Origin: Actinomortierella ambigua
Lineage: Eukaryota; Mortierellomycota; Mortierellomycetes; Mortierellales; Mortierellaceae
Assembly: GCA_016098155.1 (NCBI GenBank)
Contig: JAAAJB010000023.1
Span: forward strand, 1-64,000
Length of the DNA: 64,000 nucleotides
Direction: 5' to 3'
Both the position numbers and the translations under genes were made by a program. Position 1 is the stretch's first letter, and every line of letters starts with the position of its first letter. Below the pieces are notes generated by a model that was not told where the DNA came from, ran no database searches, and saw nothing but the letters and a program-made list of their open reading frames with translations. Positions 1-10,915 of this stretch are shown here, piece by piece.

Positions 1-207
1 TTCTTATACCCCAAGATACAAAATTGTTTTTTCGCCCCTTGGGGTCCCAGCCTTCCTTTTTTTTTTTTTTTTTTTTGTTTGGGGCACAAGAGGACACGGT
101 GCACGGGAAGGGCCGATTGACACAACATGTCAAAGTTCATCCACAACAGACAAAGCAAAAAAACCAATAGCGATGCAGGGGTTGAGAGAAAAAAAAAACA
201 AGCTTAC

Positions 208-1638
208 CATGAAGACCATGCCTGTAGCCTTGGAGTTGAGCACACGCTCCGAGTCTGAGAGACGGGTGTTGCGCTCGAGGTCAATCTCCATCTTGGTATC
301 GAGGCGATGGCCGGTCAGGATGGTGACCTGGCGTGTCAGACGATCAACCTCTCGACGAGCTGCGTCGCGCTCGCTGGTCAGCGTCTTGACGTTATCCTCC
401 AACTCGGAAACCTTCTCCTTCAACTCTTGATTTTCAGTCTTGAGCTGGTCCGTGTGGCTCTCAAGTAGGCTGATGTGCTCGCGCTTTCTCTTACGGGACA
501 GTAACGCAGCTGCCCGGTTCTTGATCAAGCGCTCCTGCCGCTTCGCCTGGGCTGTGAGGGCTGCCTCTGATTGGGGCTTCTCCTCCGTTACCATGGCTGA
601 CTTTACCACAACCGTGCTGGACCGCGCTGGGCTCGGTGTCAGAGCCGGCACAATCGATGGTCGCCGTACGCTTGGCGCACCTGCAGGTTGGAGAGCCGGA
701 GAGATGGGTGCCAGTGGCCGATGATTTCCACCACTGGCAGAAGCAGCAGCGTCCTGGGCCGTCATTGGCGGCGAGGGAGGTGCCGGGGCAAGGGGCAACA
801 GTGGTTTCAGGGCGACTGGTGCTGGGGCCAAGGGGGCAGGGCCAGGGGCGGTTTTAGGGGTGAGTAAGGGGGATGTTGCTGACGAGGCAACATTGGAGCT
901 TGCTGGGCTTGAGCCAGCTGTCGAAGGGGTGCTGTGACCATTGTTCTTTTTCGCACGCTTGGTCGCCTTCTTCTCAGGCTTGTCCGAGGCGACTCGCGCG
1001 CTCTTGACCGAGGCATTTGGCGATGGGGGTGAAGGGTTGGGTTGGACAGCGAGGGGTGCAGCAGTTTTTGGGAGGGAGGGCAAGATAGAGGCGGGAACGC
1101 CATTGGGAGCGAGAGCAGGTCGAAGAAGGGGTAGTTTTGGTTGGATAGCAATCAAGGAGGGATCGCTTGGGGTGGCAAGCGACAACAGCGGCCATGCGCC
1201 TGGCTGTGGGGATGTGGCGAGTTTCTGTTGGTCCTGTTGTTGGCGCGCCAGATCGGCATAGACATACTGCCAGTACTCGAGCGCGTTGGTGGTCTCCATG
1301 GGCACGTCTGAGGTCGAGCCTTCGTCGCAGCTGTCAATCATGGCCTGCAAGGGGGACCCCGAGGTATCTGAAAAGGTGCCGTTGGAGGTGGGTGGCGAGG
1401 GGGGGTGCAGGAGATCCTCATACTCGTACTTGAGAATCTGATCGGCGTCCGTTGCTGAAGTGGTGAGATTGTCGAAGAAGGCATGGGGGCCATCAAACGG
1501 TAGTGAGGTTGTCTGAGACTCTAGGAAGTCTGTTGTCAAGAAGGACAGAATGGACTCCTCCTCCTCTGCGACCGTGGTCGATGCTGGCGACGTGGCAGCC
1601 GCAGAGACAATCGCGGAATCAGGCGAGGGTGAAGACAT
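208..1638 (-). CDS. bZIP transcription factor, ATF6/CREB3-like (3' part beyond window)
   Basis: Likely a DNA-binding factor of the ER-stress type. The visible exon encodes 477 residues from an ATG at 1638. I prefer that start over the more upstream ATG at 1725, because the upstream 29 residues look like translated UTR and a TTTCAG precedes the downstream ATG. The N-terminal three quarters are Pro/Ala/Ser/Thr-rich and presumably form an activation region. A bZIP domain lies at about residues 365-430, with basic region core IKNRAAALLSRKRKR (the N-x7-R signature) followed by regular leucine heptads. About 30 residues after the zipper, the exon ends in KATGMVFM at a GTAAGC donor (intron starts at 207). 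In ATF6/CREB3-type factors a membrane span follows the zipper at this spacing, so the next exon probably supplies it. I found no convincing acceptor in 1-206, so the C-terminus lies outside. Family placement is by motif only; a plain Hac1/CREB-type factor is the alternative. Confidence 0.75.
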
Positions 1639-2614
1639 TCTGAAAGTAGTAGAAGGGAATGGAAGGAATTTCTCTCTTGATCTCGCAGTCTGGAGAATGC
1701 AGGCGAGGAAAGGAGGAGCGATCAAGAGAGAAAAGAGAGGGAGAAGGGGAGAGAGGGGGGGACGATCCTCGACTTGATGATGGCTTGCAATCTAGACCAG
1801 AGGAAGGAACGAAGGAAGGGGGATGGGGGGGGCAATGGTGTTGGTGAAGACAGACCCCTTGCAGGAGGGAACGGGAGGGTCCTTTTGAGAGAATCAAGAA
1901 CGAGAGACCGCAAAGGGGGGAAGGTAGGGTAGAGTGGTGGGACGGGGGGGGGGGTCAAAGAAGTGTGTGTGTGTTGTGAGGGGTGGAGTGAGGGGGAGAA
2001 GCAAAGGAGTAGGAGTAGTGGTAGTCGTCGTCGTAGTAGGAGGAGGAGTCAATGTAGTCGCGGTAGAAGTACAGTACAGATGTCGCAAATGCGATGCGGG
2101 GATGAGAAGAGAAAGAGATTGAGGAAGAAAGAAAAAGAAAAGTGAGAGAAGAAAAATAAAAAGAGAGTTTCAGGGAAATGACCAAAGCATTGTAACAGAA
2201 CAACTGTGCCAACAAAACAAGGTTGTCGTGTCATCTCTTTTATCGCGCTCATCAAATGCCATCACACCCTCTTCCAATCACCCCGCTCTCTCTTTCTTTC
2301 TCATATCACACACACCATCGATCGCCCCATTGGACCCTCCCTTCTCTCTTGCATTGTAATCCACAACAACCCTCCCCCTCCCACGGAGGACCTTTCTCCA
2401 TGGGCCCTGAAAGACCTTTCCCCTCCCACCTAGCCCCTCCTGCTGCTCTCACCAGCAAAACATACCTATTAGCCCCATGTATCCATTTTTCTTTCCATTG
2501 GGCTGCACTGCTGCTGTTTTCGTACCGTACTGTATTCAAAAACAACAAAGTTGAGAGTCCTACAAACTGACTGTGCAGTGCCACCCCTCTGCCCTCCCCC
2601 GTGGACATGAATTT
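1639..2614. other. Non-coding interval between bZIP factor and DDHD lipase
   Basis: This interval holds the 5' leader and promoter of the bZIP gene and the 3' flank of the lipase gene. The plus strand is strongly purine-rich at about 1660-2160 and then pyrimidine-rich at about 2220-2440. A short GTAGTC/GTCGTC triplet run lies at about 2008-2045. No open frame here has coding character or recognisable homology. The CTACTTTCAG directly before the ATG at 1638 could be a 5' UTR intron acceptor. Confidence 0.6.
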
Positions 2615-5600
2615 CTACTCTCTTTTTTTATTTTTGGTTATTGCCGTCCAACTTTGACTAGACCTACAGTCTGTCTCGTTGGTCTGTCGAATAATGAACG
2701 CCGCCACATCGCCGTCGCTCCAGTATTGCATGTGCACAGATAAAGCCGACAGGTATGCACTCTCTAGAATGCCCTCTTGCAAACACCAGTCCACGCGGCC
2801 CGTCTTGTTTAGCGCCTTGACTTTGGCCTTGCCAAGTTGTGTCGCGTCACCTTGAAACAAGCTGCGCTTCATGAGTCTCGGCGTCCCAAGAGGGCTCTCC
2901 GTGTCTGTCCCTATTGTGCCGCCGCCGTTGCCACTACCACCACTGGAAGACCCTACCATCCCGCCCGCCGCTGCCGCCGCCATCGCCGCAGCAGCAACGG
3001 TACTACCACTATTAGTAGTAGTAGTGGTGGTGGTAGTGGTAGTAACGGTGGTGCTCACTCCAGATGCCGCTGCACTATAACCACCACCACCAACTGTCGA
3101 TCCAGTAGCGCTACCCTCATCACTCGAGTCGCCACCGCCCATAATGCCCATTTCGGTGTCGCTCGTCGATCCCGAGTGCGTGCCATCTCGTTGAGCCTGG
3201 ATCAATGCCGCGTTCTGGACCGGGTTTGTCCGGAACCCCAAGGCGCGTGTAAACACCGAAGTGGTGATACCCAGTTTCACTGATTCAATCATCGTGTTGG
3301 CCCGCTTGGCCACATCGTTGCCAAAGTCTTGAATGCCAATGTGTAGACCTTTTAGACCGCCCTTGTGGTACGGTACAAGTGCCGGACGTGCTTTAGAGCC
3401 GAAAGATCTGGAGATGAGAGGCTGCAAAAAAATGATGGATATAATAATAAATTAGATACATCAATATCCCGGGTAAACCCAATGGACGGCGTTAAGACAC
3501 ATGTACTAGTACGAGAGAGAGAGAGGGACGAAATACTACTTTAGCCATTTCATAAAACCATTCAATTACCTCCATCCGGTGAGCAACCGGGTCAGAACGA
3601 TGATAAACGTTGTAGATGTTATCGACAGCTGGACGCATGCACGGGATCAGCGTCGATTCTCCCGTCACAGAATGCTCGTTCAGACGCGCACCAAGCTTAC
3701 AACCCTTGAGCAGCAAAAACAATCCGATAGGCGATCCCAGTGCAAAAAAGTTGGCCACCTTAAAGTCAAGCACAACCGGGTTCTCCTTGGGCTTGTCAAA
3801 AGAGATAAACTTTTCATAGACCGGCGACATGGGAATCGGCTGGTACAAGGGCTCGTCGTACGGCTGATGGTTAAGAATGTCAAGCGCGAGCAACGATCCA
3901 AGCGAATGACCCAAGATCGACACCTTGCCTCCCCTGGCGATAAAATCTGGGTTGTGTTTGATGAATAGTCGGTAAACACGATTGAGCTCCGCCGTAACAA
4001 TCTCCATCATGCTACGCTTGTAGGTCGGTGTCATGTAAAGAAGCACTACAAGGTCAAGGGGAAAAATACAACAACAATGGGGGTCAGACAGAGTGATACG
4101 ATGGGTAAGGGCGTTCAATCTGTAACATCTTTCGGTGGCACAACATACCATCCATTAGGACATCAGACACAAGCATGCGGATGGTTGGCACACCATCGGG
4201 CATAATGTCGTCCAAGGTTGGCTTGCCCTCCTCAGCTTCTGGCGTGCTGAGATCCCGTTGCAGCTCCTCGTCCTCATTTGCCATGCCAAATGTAATCTGC
4301 CGTCGCCACTCGACCGGTAGCACCTGGACACCAGACCCGGCCAATGGAGAGTAGGGGTTCCTGGATGCCGTAGATCCGCGTCGCTTGGTCGTGCCTTCCT
4401 TGTCCTGCACATCTTTGCCTCCATTCGAGTGGTTCAGTGTGGAGGCGGTAGAGGACGCTGATGCGGCGGTTGCTGGTGCTGGTGGGGCTGAAGCGGTCGT
4501 CGTTGTAGCCGGCGCGATCGTGGCCGCTGTATCCTTAATCGTTCGTCGCAAGACATTGACGTCATGAATAAAGTTAATCGCCTCCATCCTGTCCCCAAGT
4601 TTTTGACCGACACCGTGAATAACCAGGATAAGATGATTGATGGCGCGATCGCCACTTTCCGTCTCGTTCGCATAGTCGTCAATCTCGTGCGATTCTTGAA
4701 TCGTGTCCTTCTCCTCCTCTGTCAACTTTTTGGTCTTATTCTTGAGCTGTTGCGCCGCCTCGCGCTTCCGTTGGAATTCATTCATGTCCTTTCGCTTACT
4801 CTCCGAAGGCTCCTCTGTCTTCCTCGCCTGGTTCTCCGCCTCGTCCCAGCCACGAATGAGTCGCGCCCCTCCCAGGTTGGCGTTCATGGTGACCTTGGTG
4901 AAGATGCTCTTCGCAACCTTGCTTGGCAGGTCGTCACTACAATATTGAGAGCCAGGTTAGAGTTTGATGGCGAGACTGTCACATTTTGCCTTTCGGTCGT
5001 CATTCGGGTGAATTTGCATGTGTAGCGTACCTAAGCAGCCAGGCGTGGTGGGCATCTGTGAAGACGACGTATTGCGAATTGTACTTGCCAAATAACCCCC
5101 AGCTCTTTTCAGGTGTTTCGGTGACGATCTCCTTCCCATTGGCATCCAAGGCCGGCGCAGGCGCCTTGTGTGCGATCCAGGGGCGATGCTTCCTAATTCA
5201 GATTCCAGTGGTTTACCAGTTATTAAAAAAAAAACAAAACAAAAAAAAAAAAAGGAGAGAGTGAGTGAGTGAGTGAGTGAGTGAGTGAATGTCAGAAGAC
5301 AATGAGCAGCGTGTAATTTTCCCACATGATAGCTGAGCAAATATCGATATTTGTGGTGAGCATCCCTCCCACTACACGTACTGGTAACCATATTCGACTT
5401 GCTGGGAGAGGTTCGCTTCGCACGGCACAAATTTGCCGTCAACTTGCAAGAACCATGCGGCTCGTCGAACCTCATACGTTGCGCCAAGCCAATAGACCTA
5501 TTCAAGTGTAAACGTGGCATCAATGCGTCGTTAGTCACCTGTTTCTCCATTACAACCAATCTCGGCTCTCTCTCTGTCCCCTACAAAAAAAAGTTTACAT

Positions 5601-6581
5601 ACCGGCTTAATCTCCAACGTAGCAACGTCGACCTCAAAGAGGTTGTCCTCATTCACAAGCACAGGATCGACTAGACCAGAATACAAGGCAGTGTTCACAC
5701 CATTGGCCGTCACTGTCCGTTCACGCTCTTTCCTGTGGTGATCCACCTCTTTGTCAAGCTCGCTTTGGAGTTGATGTTGCACAGAGGCAGGCGCCACTGT
5801 TGTGGCACCCAGTGATGGCGAGAGGGGAAGGCCCCCCGTCGACGAGGAAGTAGGCTGAGCACCCGAACGGATCAGATGATGCAGCTGTTGGTAGGCTCGC
5901 TCCAGAGCATTCGAATCTCGAGTGTTGAAAGCGACCCAGGTAGTGGGAGCCTTGCGTGGGGCGGGCTTCGTCCCCGGCTTCTTGATCTCGTTGGGCTTAG
6001 TCAAGGGCTGATCCACAGAATGAAACCAGCGAACCTAGCGATAACGACAAATTCCGAAAAGGGAAGGAAGAGGAAAGGTGAGAAGGGGGGTGGGGTTGGG
6101 GGTGGGGTGGGGGTGAGAAAGGGATGACAGGGGGAGGATTCACCCGATCACCTGGTGAAGCATCCACAGTTCGAGCAGTAGGGATAGGGAGTCAATGAAG
6201 CTTTCAACGTCTGTGACGCCAAAAAAAAAAAAAAACAAAAAGCTGCAGGTTGTCCCTCTGTGTTGCCGCACGTCCCCTTTTGTCACGCCATTTCCTCCCC
6301 CTTATTCCAGGTACCATTTATGTTACCTCCCTCATGTTCAAATGTGGGAATGGATGACTTACAGGCTCTGGGGGACATTCAGGTTCTTTCTCTTCAATAT
6401 CGGACTCCTGTCCCTTGCCTTGACCCTCGTCGTCAGTGGGTACGAGGGTGTCCTGGGGCTGCTCCTGGCCCATTGTTGCCTCAGCGTTTGTTCCTGGCTG
6501 TGGCTGCAGTTCTTCCTCTTCCTTCTTTTCAGAGGTATTGGTGCCTGCAGATGATCGGAAGAAGCTCTTGAAATCAGCCAT
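2615..6581 (-). CDS. DDHD-domain phospholipase A1 (PA-PLA1 / SEC23IP-like)
   Basis: Intracellular phospholipase A1-type lipase acting on membrane phospholipids such as phosphatidic acid; relatives work at the early secretory pathway and mitochondria. Seven exons agree in phase: 6581-6363, 6034-5603, 5497-5382, 5192-5031, 4936-4149, 4045-3540 and 3421-2615, giving about 1009 residues. The N-terminal region contains the VRWFHS and VRRAAWFLQVDGKFVP stretches typical of the family (WWE-like part). The lipase core starts with LVIHGVGQ (about 415-421) and carries the nucleophile motif GHSLG, with Ser at about 620. The DDHD domain follows, with GSPIGLFL, YHRSDPVAHRME, RVDWCLQ and a final HMQYWSDGDVAAF element. 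Oddities: low-complexity inserts of Ala/Thr/Pro in exon 5 after the HGVGQ motif, and of Gly/Ser/Thr/Ala in exon 7 inside the DDHD domain. Intron 3 contains a GTGA tetranucleotide run. Confidence 0.93.
5259..5288 (+). repeat. GTGA tetranucleotide microsatellite in a DDHD lipase intron
   Basis: About seven copies of GTGA lie in intron 3 of the lipase gene, directly beside an A-rich tract. On the sense (minus) strand they form a pyrimidine-rich TCAC run upstream of the acceptor at 5193. Confidence 0.85.
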
Positions 6582-6809
6582 ATCGCGCCAATAGCTTCTA
6601 CTGGAGGAGGTTTATTATAGTTGTAGTTGTTGGAAGGAAAGGAAATGAGAACGAGAAAAATGAAATGAAAGAATGCAATGCAATGTAACCAGCTTTGCTT
6701 TTTGGACCCGTTCACCCTTAAGGATGGACAGCGCCACCAAATGATTTCTTGGCCATTCCGAGCCGGAAATTTATAACGTTCTATAATATTTGCGTGAGAG
6801 TATCTACGG

Positions 6810-8536
6810 TCAATCGTCATCGGAGACCTCCTCGACAGGAGAGCTAATACCCTCTGTTAACCCGGCTGCGAATGGCAGCTGGTTAAATGCCTGTGCTTCC
6901 TCCTCTTCTTCGTCACCAATCACGACTAGTCCATTGACGATGATATAGGCCACCATAGCCACAACACCGAACGTAACGGCATAAATCCGCTTAAGCTCAA
7001 AGTCCTTCTCTTCGGGCGTCTTCTCCTTTGTCTTCTCCTCCTCTGCCTCCTCCGCCGATGTCATGACCGACTTTGGTGAGAAGAAAGTGTTGCGGAACCA
7101 TTGGTTACCGGCCGAAAAGATGTTATGGAAGAACGGTGATTCCTCTGATGGACTCGAGGGATTTGGAAGGTTAGCGAAGCACTCTGACCGCATCCGCTCA
7201 CAAAACTCAGCCAGGCGTGGGTATTGCGTCGTGATGATCATGGCGAACCGAGGGTTGGGGATCTCTGGGAAAAGCTGCAGTGACATGTACCCAAAGGCCA
7301 TGGCGTCCAGTGTGCAAGGGCTATTAGATGCGTTGAAAAATCGAGTGGAGGCACAGAAAGAAAATCAATCGCGTTGCCCCGAAAGTGAAGTCACCCACAT
7401 CCGAAACCAATGTTCAAACACATTAAAAGTGTGCAAAATATGTCCGCCGTACCGATCGCCAAAGAAAAAGTCCTGAGTTTTCAGCATTCTCTCCAAAGCT
7501 CTGTAACAATCCCGTGCATTGTCATAAATCTATCGATCATGCGAAGAAAAAAAAAAGGTCAAAGTGACACGTAGTCCTTCATAGTCAATACATTGCTGTT
7601 TTCCCCGACGTGTCAGCGAGACATTCCTTTGCTAGCACAAGAGTCCTTACAGCTGTCTTCTCGTTATCGATCAGCTCATGACCGTGAATGGCGCCACCAT
7701 ACTTCTCCACGCGGCGAATAGCATTCTTACGCAGCTGCAGTGGGAGCATGTAACGAGCAGGGAAAGAAAGCAAGCGCGCGAATGTCGGTCGTGTCCAGCC
7801 CAAGAAGTTTTCGCTGTCAGCGAACCACGAGAAAAGCTAATTGGAAACAAAAAAAAAAAAAAAAAAGGTGCGATGGTAAGGGGCGGTGCCTTTCACGCTT
7901 GGATATGACGAAGCCGCAAGGTGAATTCTCGACAGTGCCACCACGAGGACTTACGATAGAGTCATTCAGCTTGTCCTCGATCAAGGCTGTATAAGCTGTC
8001 ACTTTGGCCTTTTGTTCGGGAGTAAGATGCTCATCGGCATCGTATCCCTATAAAAACAGGTCGTGGTTCGCCATGGAAAGGAGTCAAAAGTTACAGGGTT
8101 AATAGGTATGCCTCGGGTCAAACAATGACTTTTGCCCAAATTGTAGCGATTGCCCTGCTGCATCGCGTGGCTGTAGCCATTGTATCTTACAATCTTCTTC
8201 ATATAGCTGATGATGCGACTTGTGCCCGAAATCCAGTTCTTGCCATCGTGCAGCATTGGCAACTCTCCTGAGTAAAAGATCCAGCAATAAAGATAAGAGG
8301 ATGAAAGGGTGCTACACCCGTCGTTAGCAAGCCAACTTTCACTCCGAGCCAATTCTGTAGTCTCTCTCCTTTTTCGTGTGTCCGTGTTGTGTACCGTTAG
8401 GGGAGAGTTGAGGGTCGTTGCACTCGATAATCTTGTACTCATCAGAGACAATGCTGAGGTAGGATAGAATGACCATGCATTGAGGATCTGTGGTAGGCAG
8501 ATCATGCGCATTCCCCCAAATGTAAAGTTCGCGCAT
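6810..8536 (-). CDS. SAM37: Sam37/metaxin-like mitochondrial outer membrane assembly subunit
   Basis: Subunit of the SAM/TOB complex, which inserts beta-barrel proteins into the mitochondrial outer membrane. Six exons agree in phase: 8536-8395, 8267-8191, 8047-7955, 7836-7651, 7529-7453 and 7320-6810, encoding 361 residues. The N-terminus has the metaxin thioredoxin/GST-N pattern: MRELYIWGNAHDLPTTDPQC, then ECNDPQLSPNGELPML. The C-terminal half has the GST-C pattern, with LDAMAFGYMSLQL and YPRLAEFCERM. A single hydrophobic segment at about residues 304-327 (YAVTFGVVAMVAYIIVNGLV) is followed by an acidic tail. This is the fungal arrangement, in which Sam37 carries its own anchor. The gene lies 228 bp upstream of the DDHD lipase on the same strand. 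The alternative name metaxin-1 is equivalent. Confidence 0.9.
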
Positions 8537-9026
8537 CCTGATGTCCCTGTGGCAATATGTTTTAAGCGATCCAGAGGTGGAGAGTGAAAAGAAGAAAGCC
8601 GTTCGGGAAGTTCCACAGACGCAGGAAAAAAAAAAGTGACTGCTCCTTCCAGGAATGTCTCTTTTTGTCCCTTCCAAAAGCGTTCGTTCCCCTTCTACCC
8701 CCTGCCTTTAATGTCGAAGCGTGGTGGAACCGTTGGCGATGTGCAGATAACTTTTTTTTTTTTTGCAGACAACTTATATTTTTTTTTTTTTTACGCAGAC
8801 AACTTATAAAATCACGGTTTACACAAGCGTTGGTTTTGCTACACCATCCCCTTAAGTATTTTATTGCTCTTGGTCAAATGAGGCATCAAGTTTTGAATTC
8901 TCACACAAAATAACCACTGGGGGCTACCGACAATATTCATGGCCCACCAAAGAACTCATGACTAGGAGTTAGAGTATTCAACAATCTCTCTCTGATGAAC
9001 GTGACTCGACTATGTGGTATATTTCG
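8537..9026. other. Non-coding interval, F-box gene 3' flank and SAM37 promoter
   Basis: A 490 bp interval between two minus-strand genes. It contains long T tracts and an imperfect duplication: the 14-mer GCAGACAACTTATA occurs at 8765-8778 and again at 8795-8808, each preceded by a poly-T run. No gene is visible. Confidence 0.7.
8765..8808 (+). repeat. 14-bp direct duplication separated by a poly-T run
   Basis: GCAGACAACTTATA occurs twice, 30 bp apart, each copy after a T-rich run. It probably arose by local slippage. It lies about 230 bp upstream of the SAM37 start codon. Confidence 0.85.
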
Positions 9027-10328
9027 CTATGCAGCGACGGTAATGTCAAGCGGAAAAGGGGTGGTGATGCTGGAGCCAGTCAGCTCTTGGCAATGAGAAG
9101 TATGTGTACTCGAAGATGGTTCAAGAGCTGAAGTGGCTTGTTGCCTTCGACCTGCCTTCCTGCCAGGAGAGCGCATCAATTGAAGTCGTCGACCGCCCAA
9201 GGGATTGAACTTTGAAGAGGAAGCACCGTTTGAGGAAAGAGCCTGCTTTTTGGCGAGACTATTGCTTGGAGAGCCTTCTTCCTCGTGCTGTGGACGTTGT
9301 TGTTGTTGTTGTTGTTGTTGTAGAGATACTCTACGCTTCTGATGATGATGATGATGATGATAGTGTTGAAGTGGGTATCCCGATCCTGTCGCGCCAAACA
9401 TTCTGAGACATCGTTGCAGCTTGTGCACAATCCAGCGTCCGACAACATTGCGTGATGCCCGCCGCGGGTTCAGAAAATTCATGCTGCATTCGAAGCGGAC
9501 TACGCGGATGTAACGAGCTCCGCCCGAAGGGATTGTCTGCTGGGCATTCCGGTCACCCTCAGGGTTCAACAACAATCCGCCCTCGCGGAAATGAAGCTTG
9601 GTTTCACTGGTCGCCGGGAGGGGCTCGGGGTCGATCTGGTAGTACAATCGCCAAGGGTAGTCCTTGCCGAACGAATGCTGGGTGCCGTCTAGCGTAGCAA
9701 TGCCCCTCCTCTTTGCACGTAGTGGGCAAGCCTTATCGAGAAGGTTGCTGCCACTGTAAAATACACGATCGGGGGTCGTATCCGTAGACGACGAACTTGA
9801 GCGACGTCTGCGACTGCGCAGCTGCTTGGATTGCTGCTGTGGAGAGTACTGAATCTTGCTTCCGTGCTCAGCCATGTAAATATGTGGGTGTCGCCTGTGT
9901 CGCACCACCCGTGGGGCCTCCTGCAAGTTGTTGACTGTGATCTCCTCCAACTGAGGGCACTGAAGGGTGAGCTCGTTCCGGAAGCGATGCTGGTGCTCCT
10001 CATTTAGGGGCCGGAACACAACTACATCCCGGTCGAGATCGACTCCCTCCAAGATAAACCGAATGCCAATACGACGGACATATTCTTGGTAAAAAAAGAG
10101 GCTAGGCGACATGGTGGCAACGACGCTGGCCAGTAGGGGTCCTGAAAGCGACCGCATGAAGCGTGAGACGTTGTACATAGAGAAGAGCTGGCTTGGGGGT
10201 AGGCGCTCGAGAATCATGACCCAAATCTCTGGAGGGATTACAAGGGGGGATTTTGGCCGGGAAGCAGTGAGCGAGCCCGTCGCCATCAAGTTTGTGTGTG
10301 TTGCGCTTGAAGAGGGTATCAGTGTCAT
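9027..10328 (-). CDS. F-box protein, lineage-specific
   Basis: Single-exon gene of 433 residues. I chose the ATG at 10328 (MTLIPSSSAT). The frame stays open upstream to 10571, but only across a purine minisatellite that reads as Ser/Leu/Phe/Pro repeats. An F-box-like motif lies at about residues 29-65: LVIPPEIWVMILERLPPSQL followed by FSMYNVSRFMRSL. F-box proteins dock substrates to Skp1-Cul1 ubiquitin ligases, so a substrate-adaptor role is inferred. The middle part (ERYPWRLYY-like, KLHFREGG, YIRVVRFECSMNFLNP) has no family I recognise and no LRR, WD40 or Kelch repeats. The C-terminal part has a poly-His tract, a poly-Gln tract and a basic Ser-rich tail. Its organisation (N-terminal F-box, then long low-complexity stretches) resembles the gene at 24290-27721, but I see no clear sequence match outside the F-box. 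Confidence 0.75.
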   Translation of the reverse strand: MTLIPSSSATHTNLMATGSLTASRPKSPLVIPPEIWVMILERLPPSQLFSMYNVSRFMRSLSGPLLASVVATMSPSLFFYQEYVRRIGIRFILEGVDLDRDVVVFRPLNEEHQHRFRNELTLQCPQLEEITVNNLQEAPRVVRHRRHPHIYMAEHGSKIQYSPQQQSKQLRSRRRRSSSSSTDTTPDRVFYSGSNLLDKACPLRAKRRGIATLDGTQHSFGKDYPWRLYYQIDPEPLPATSETKLHFREGGLLLNPEGDRNAQQTIPSGGARYIRVVRFECSMNFLNPRRASRNVVGRWIVHKLQRCLRMFGATGSGYPLQHYHHHHHHQKRRVSLQQQQQQQQRPQHEEEGSPSNSLAKKQALSSNGASSSKFNPLGGRRLQLMRSPGRKAGRRQQATSALEPSSSTHTSHCQELTGSSITTPFPLDITVAA

Positions 10329-10368
10329 TATGGTGGAGGTGGAGGGGTATTGTGATTTGAAGAGCCGA

Positions 10369-10520
10369 GAGAAGAATGGGGAGAAGAGTGGGAGAGAAGA
10401 GTGGAGGGAAGAGTGGAGGGAAGAGTGGAGAGGGAAGAGTGGAGGCAAGAGTGGTGAGAAGAGTGGAGGGAAGAGTGAAGAGAAAAGTGGAGAGAATTGT
10501 AGAGAGAAGAGTGGGAAAGA
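10369..10520 (+). repeat. Purine minisatellite, unit near AAGAGTGGAGGG
   Basis: Roughly a dozen degenerate 9-14 bp units built on GAGTGGAG and GAAGA occupy about 150 bp. They lie 40-190 bp upstream of the F-box start codon, so they sit in its leader or core promoter. All purines are on the plus strand. Confidence 0.85.
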
Positions 10521-10833
10521 AAACGAGTGCCGCCCAACGGCAGATGACCAAGTAATAACTGGTTCAGACACAAAGGTTCTGGAGACAACAGGAGTAAAAA
10601 GAAAGTTGTGAAAAAAGCTCCAGGCACGCTGTATTGTTTCTGCCAGAAGCTAGAGAGAAGGTTGACGGTGTTAGGATTCTTAGTATTTGTGTGAAAAAAA
10701 AAATGGGTCACAATCGTTCCCTCTTTTATATCTTTGAGAGAGACGAGGAAGAATTTTCCACCGAATGGGGCCATGGTATGGTAGCTTGGTGGCTAATGCG
10801 GGACTCACGAGACCCCTTTATGCATTCGCCCCT

Positions 10834-10859
10834 CCCTCTCTCTCTCTCTCTCTCTCTCT
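10834..10859 (+). repeat. CT dinucleotide microsatellite
   Basis: About 13 CT units in the interval upstream of the F-box gene. Confidence 0.85.
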
Positions 10860-10864
10860 TTCTC

Positions 10865-10915
10865 CCTTCCACCCTCACCTTACTGCGAGCCCTTCCACCC
10901 CACCTTACTGCGAGC
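10865..10915 (+). repeat. Tandem duplication of a 25-26 bp unit
   Basis: CCTTCCACCCTCACCTTACT followed by GCGAGC is repeated immediately with one base deleted (10865-10890 and 10891-10915). It directly follows the CT run, consistent with replication slippage. Confidence 0.85.

Noticed and set aside
10329..10571. N-terminal extension of the F-box protein
   Set aside because: The added residues are the translation of a purine/pyrimidine minisatellite; the ATG at 10328 gives a sensible start close to the F-box.
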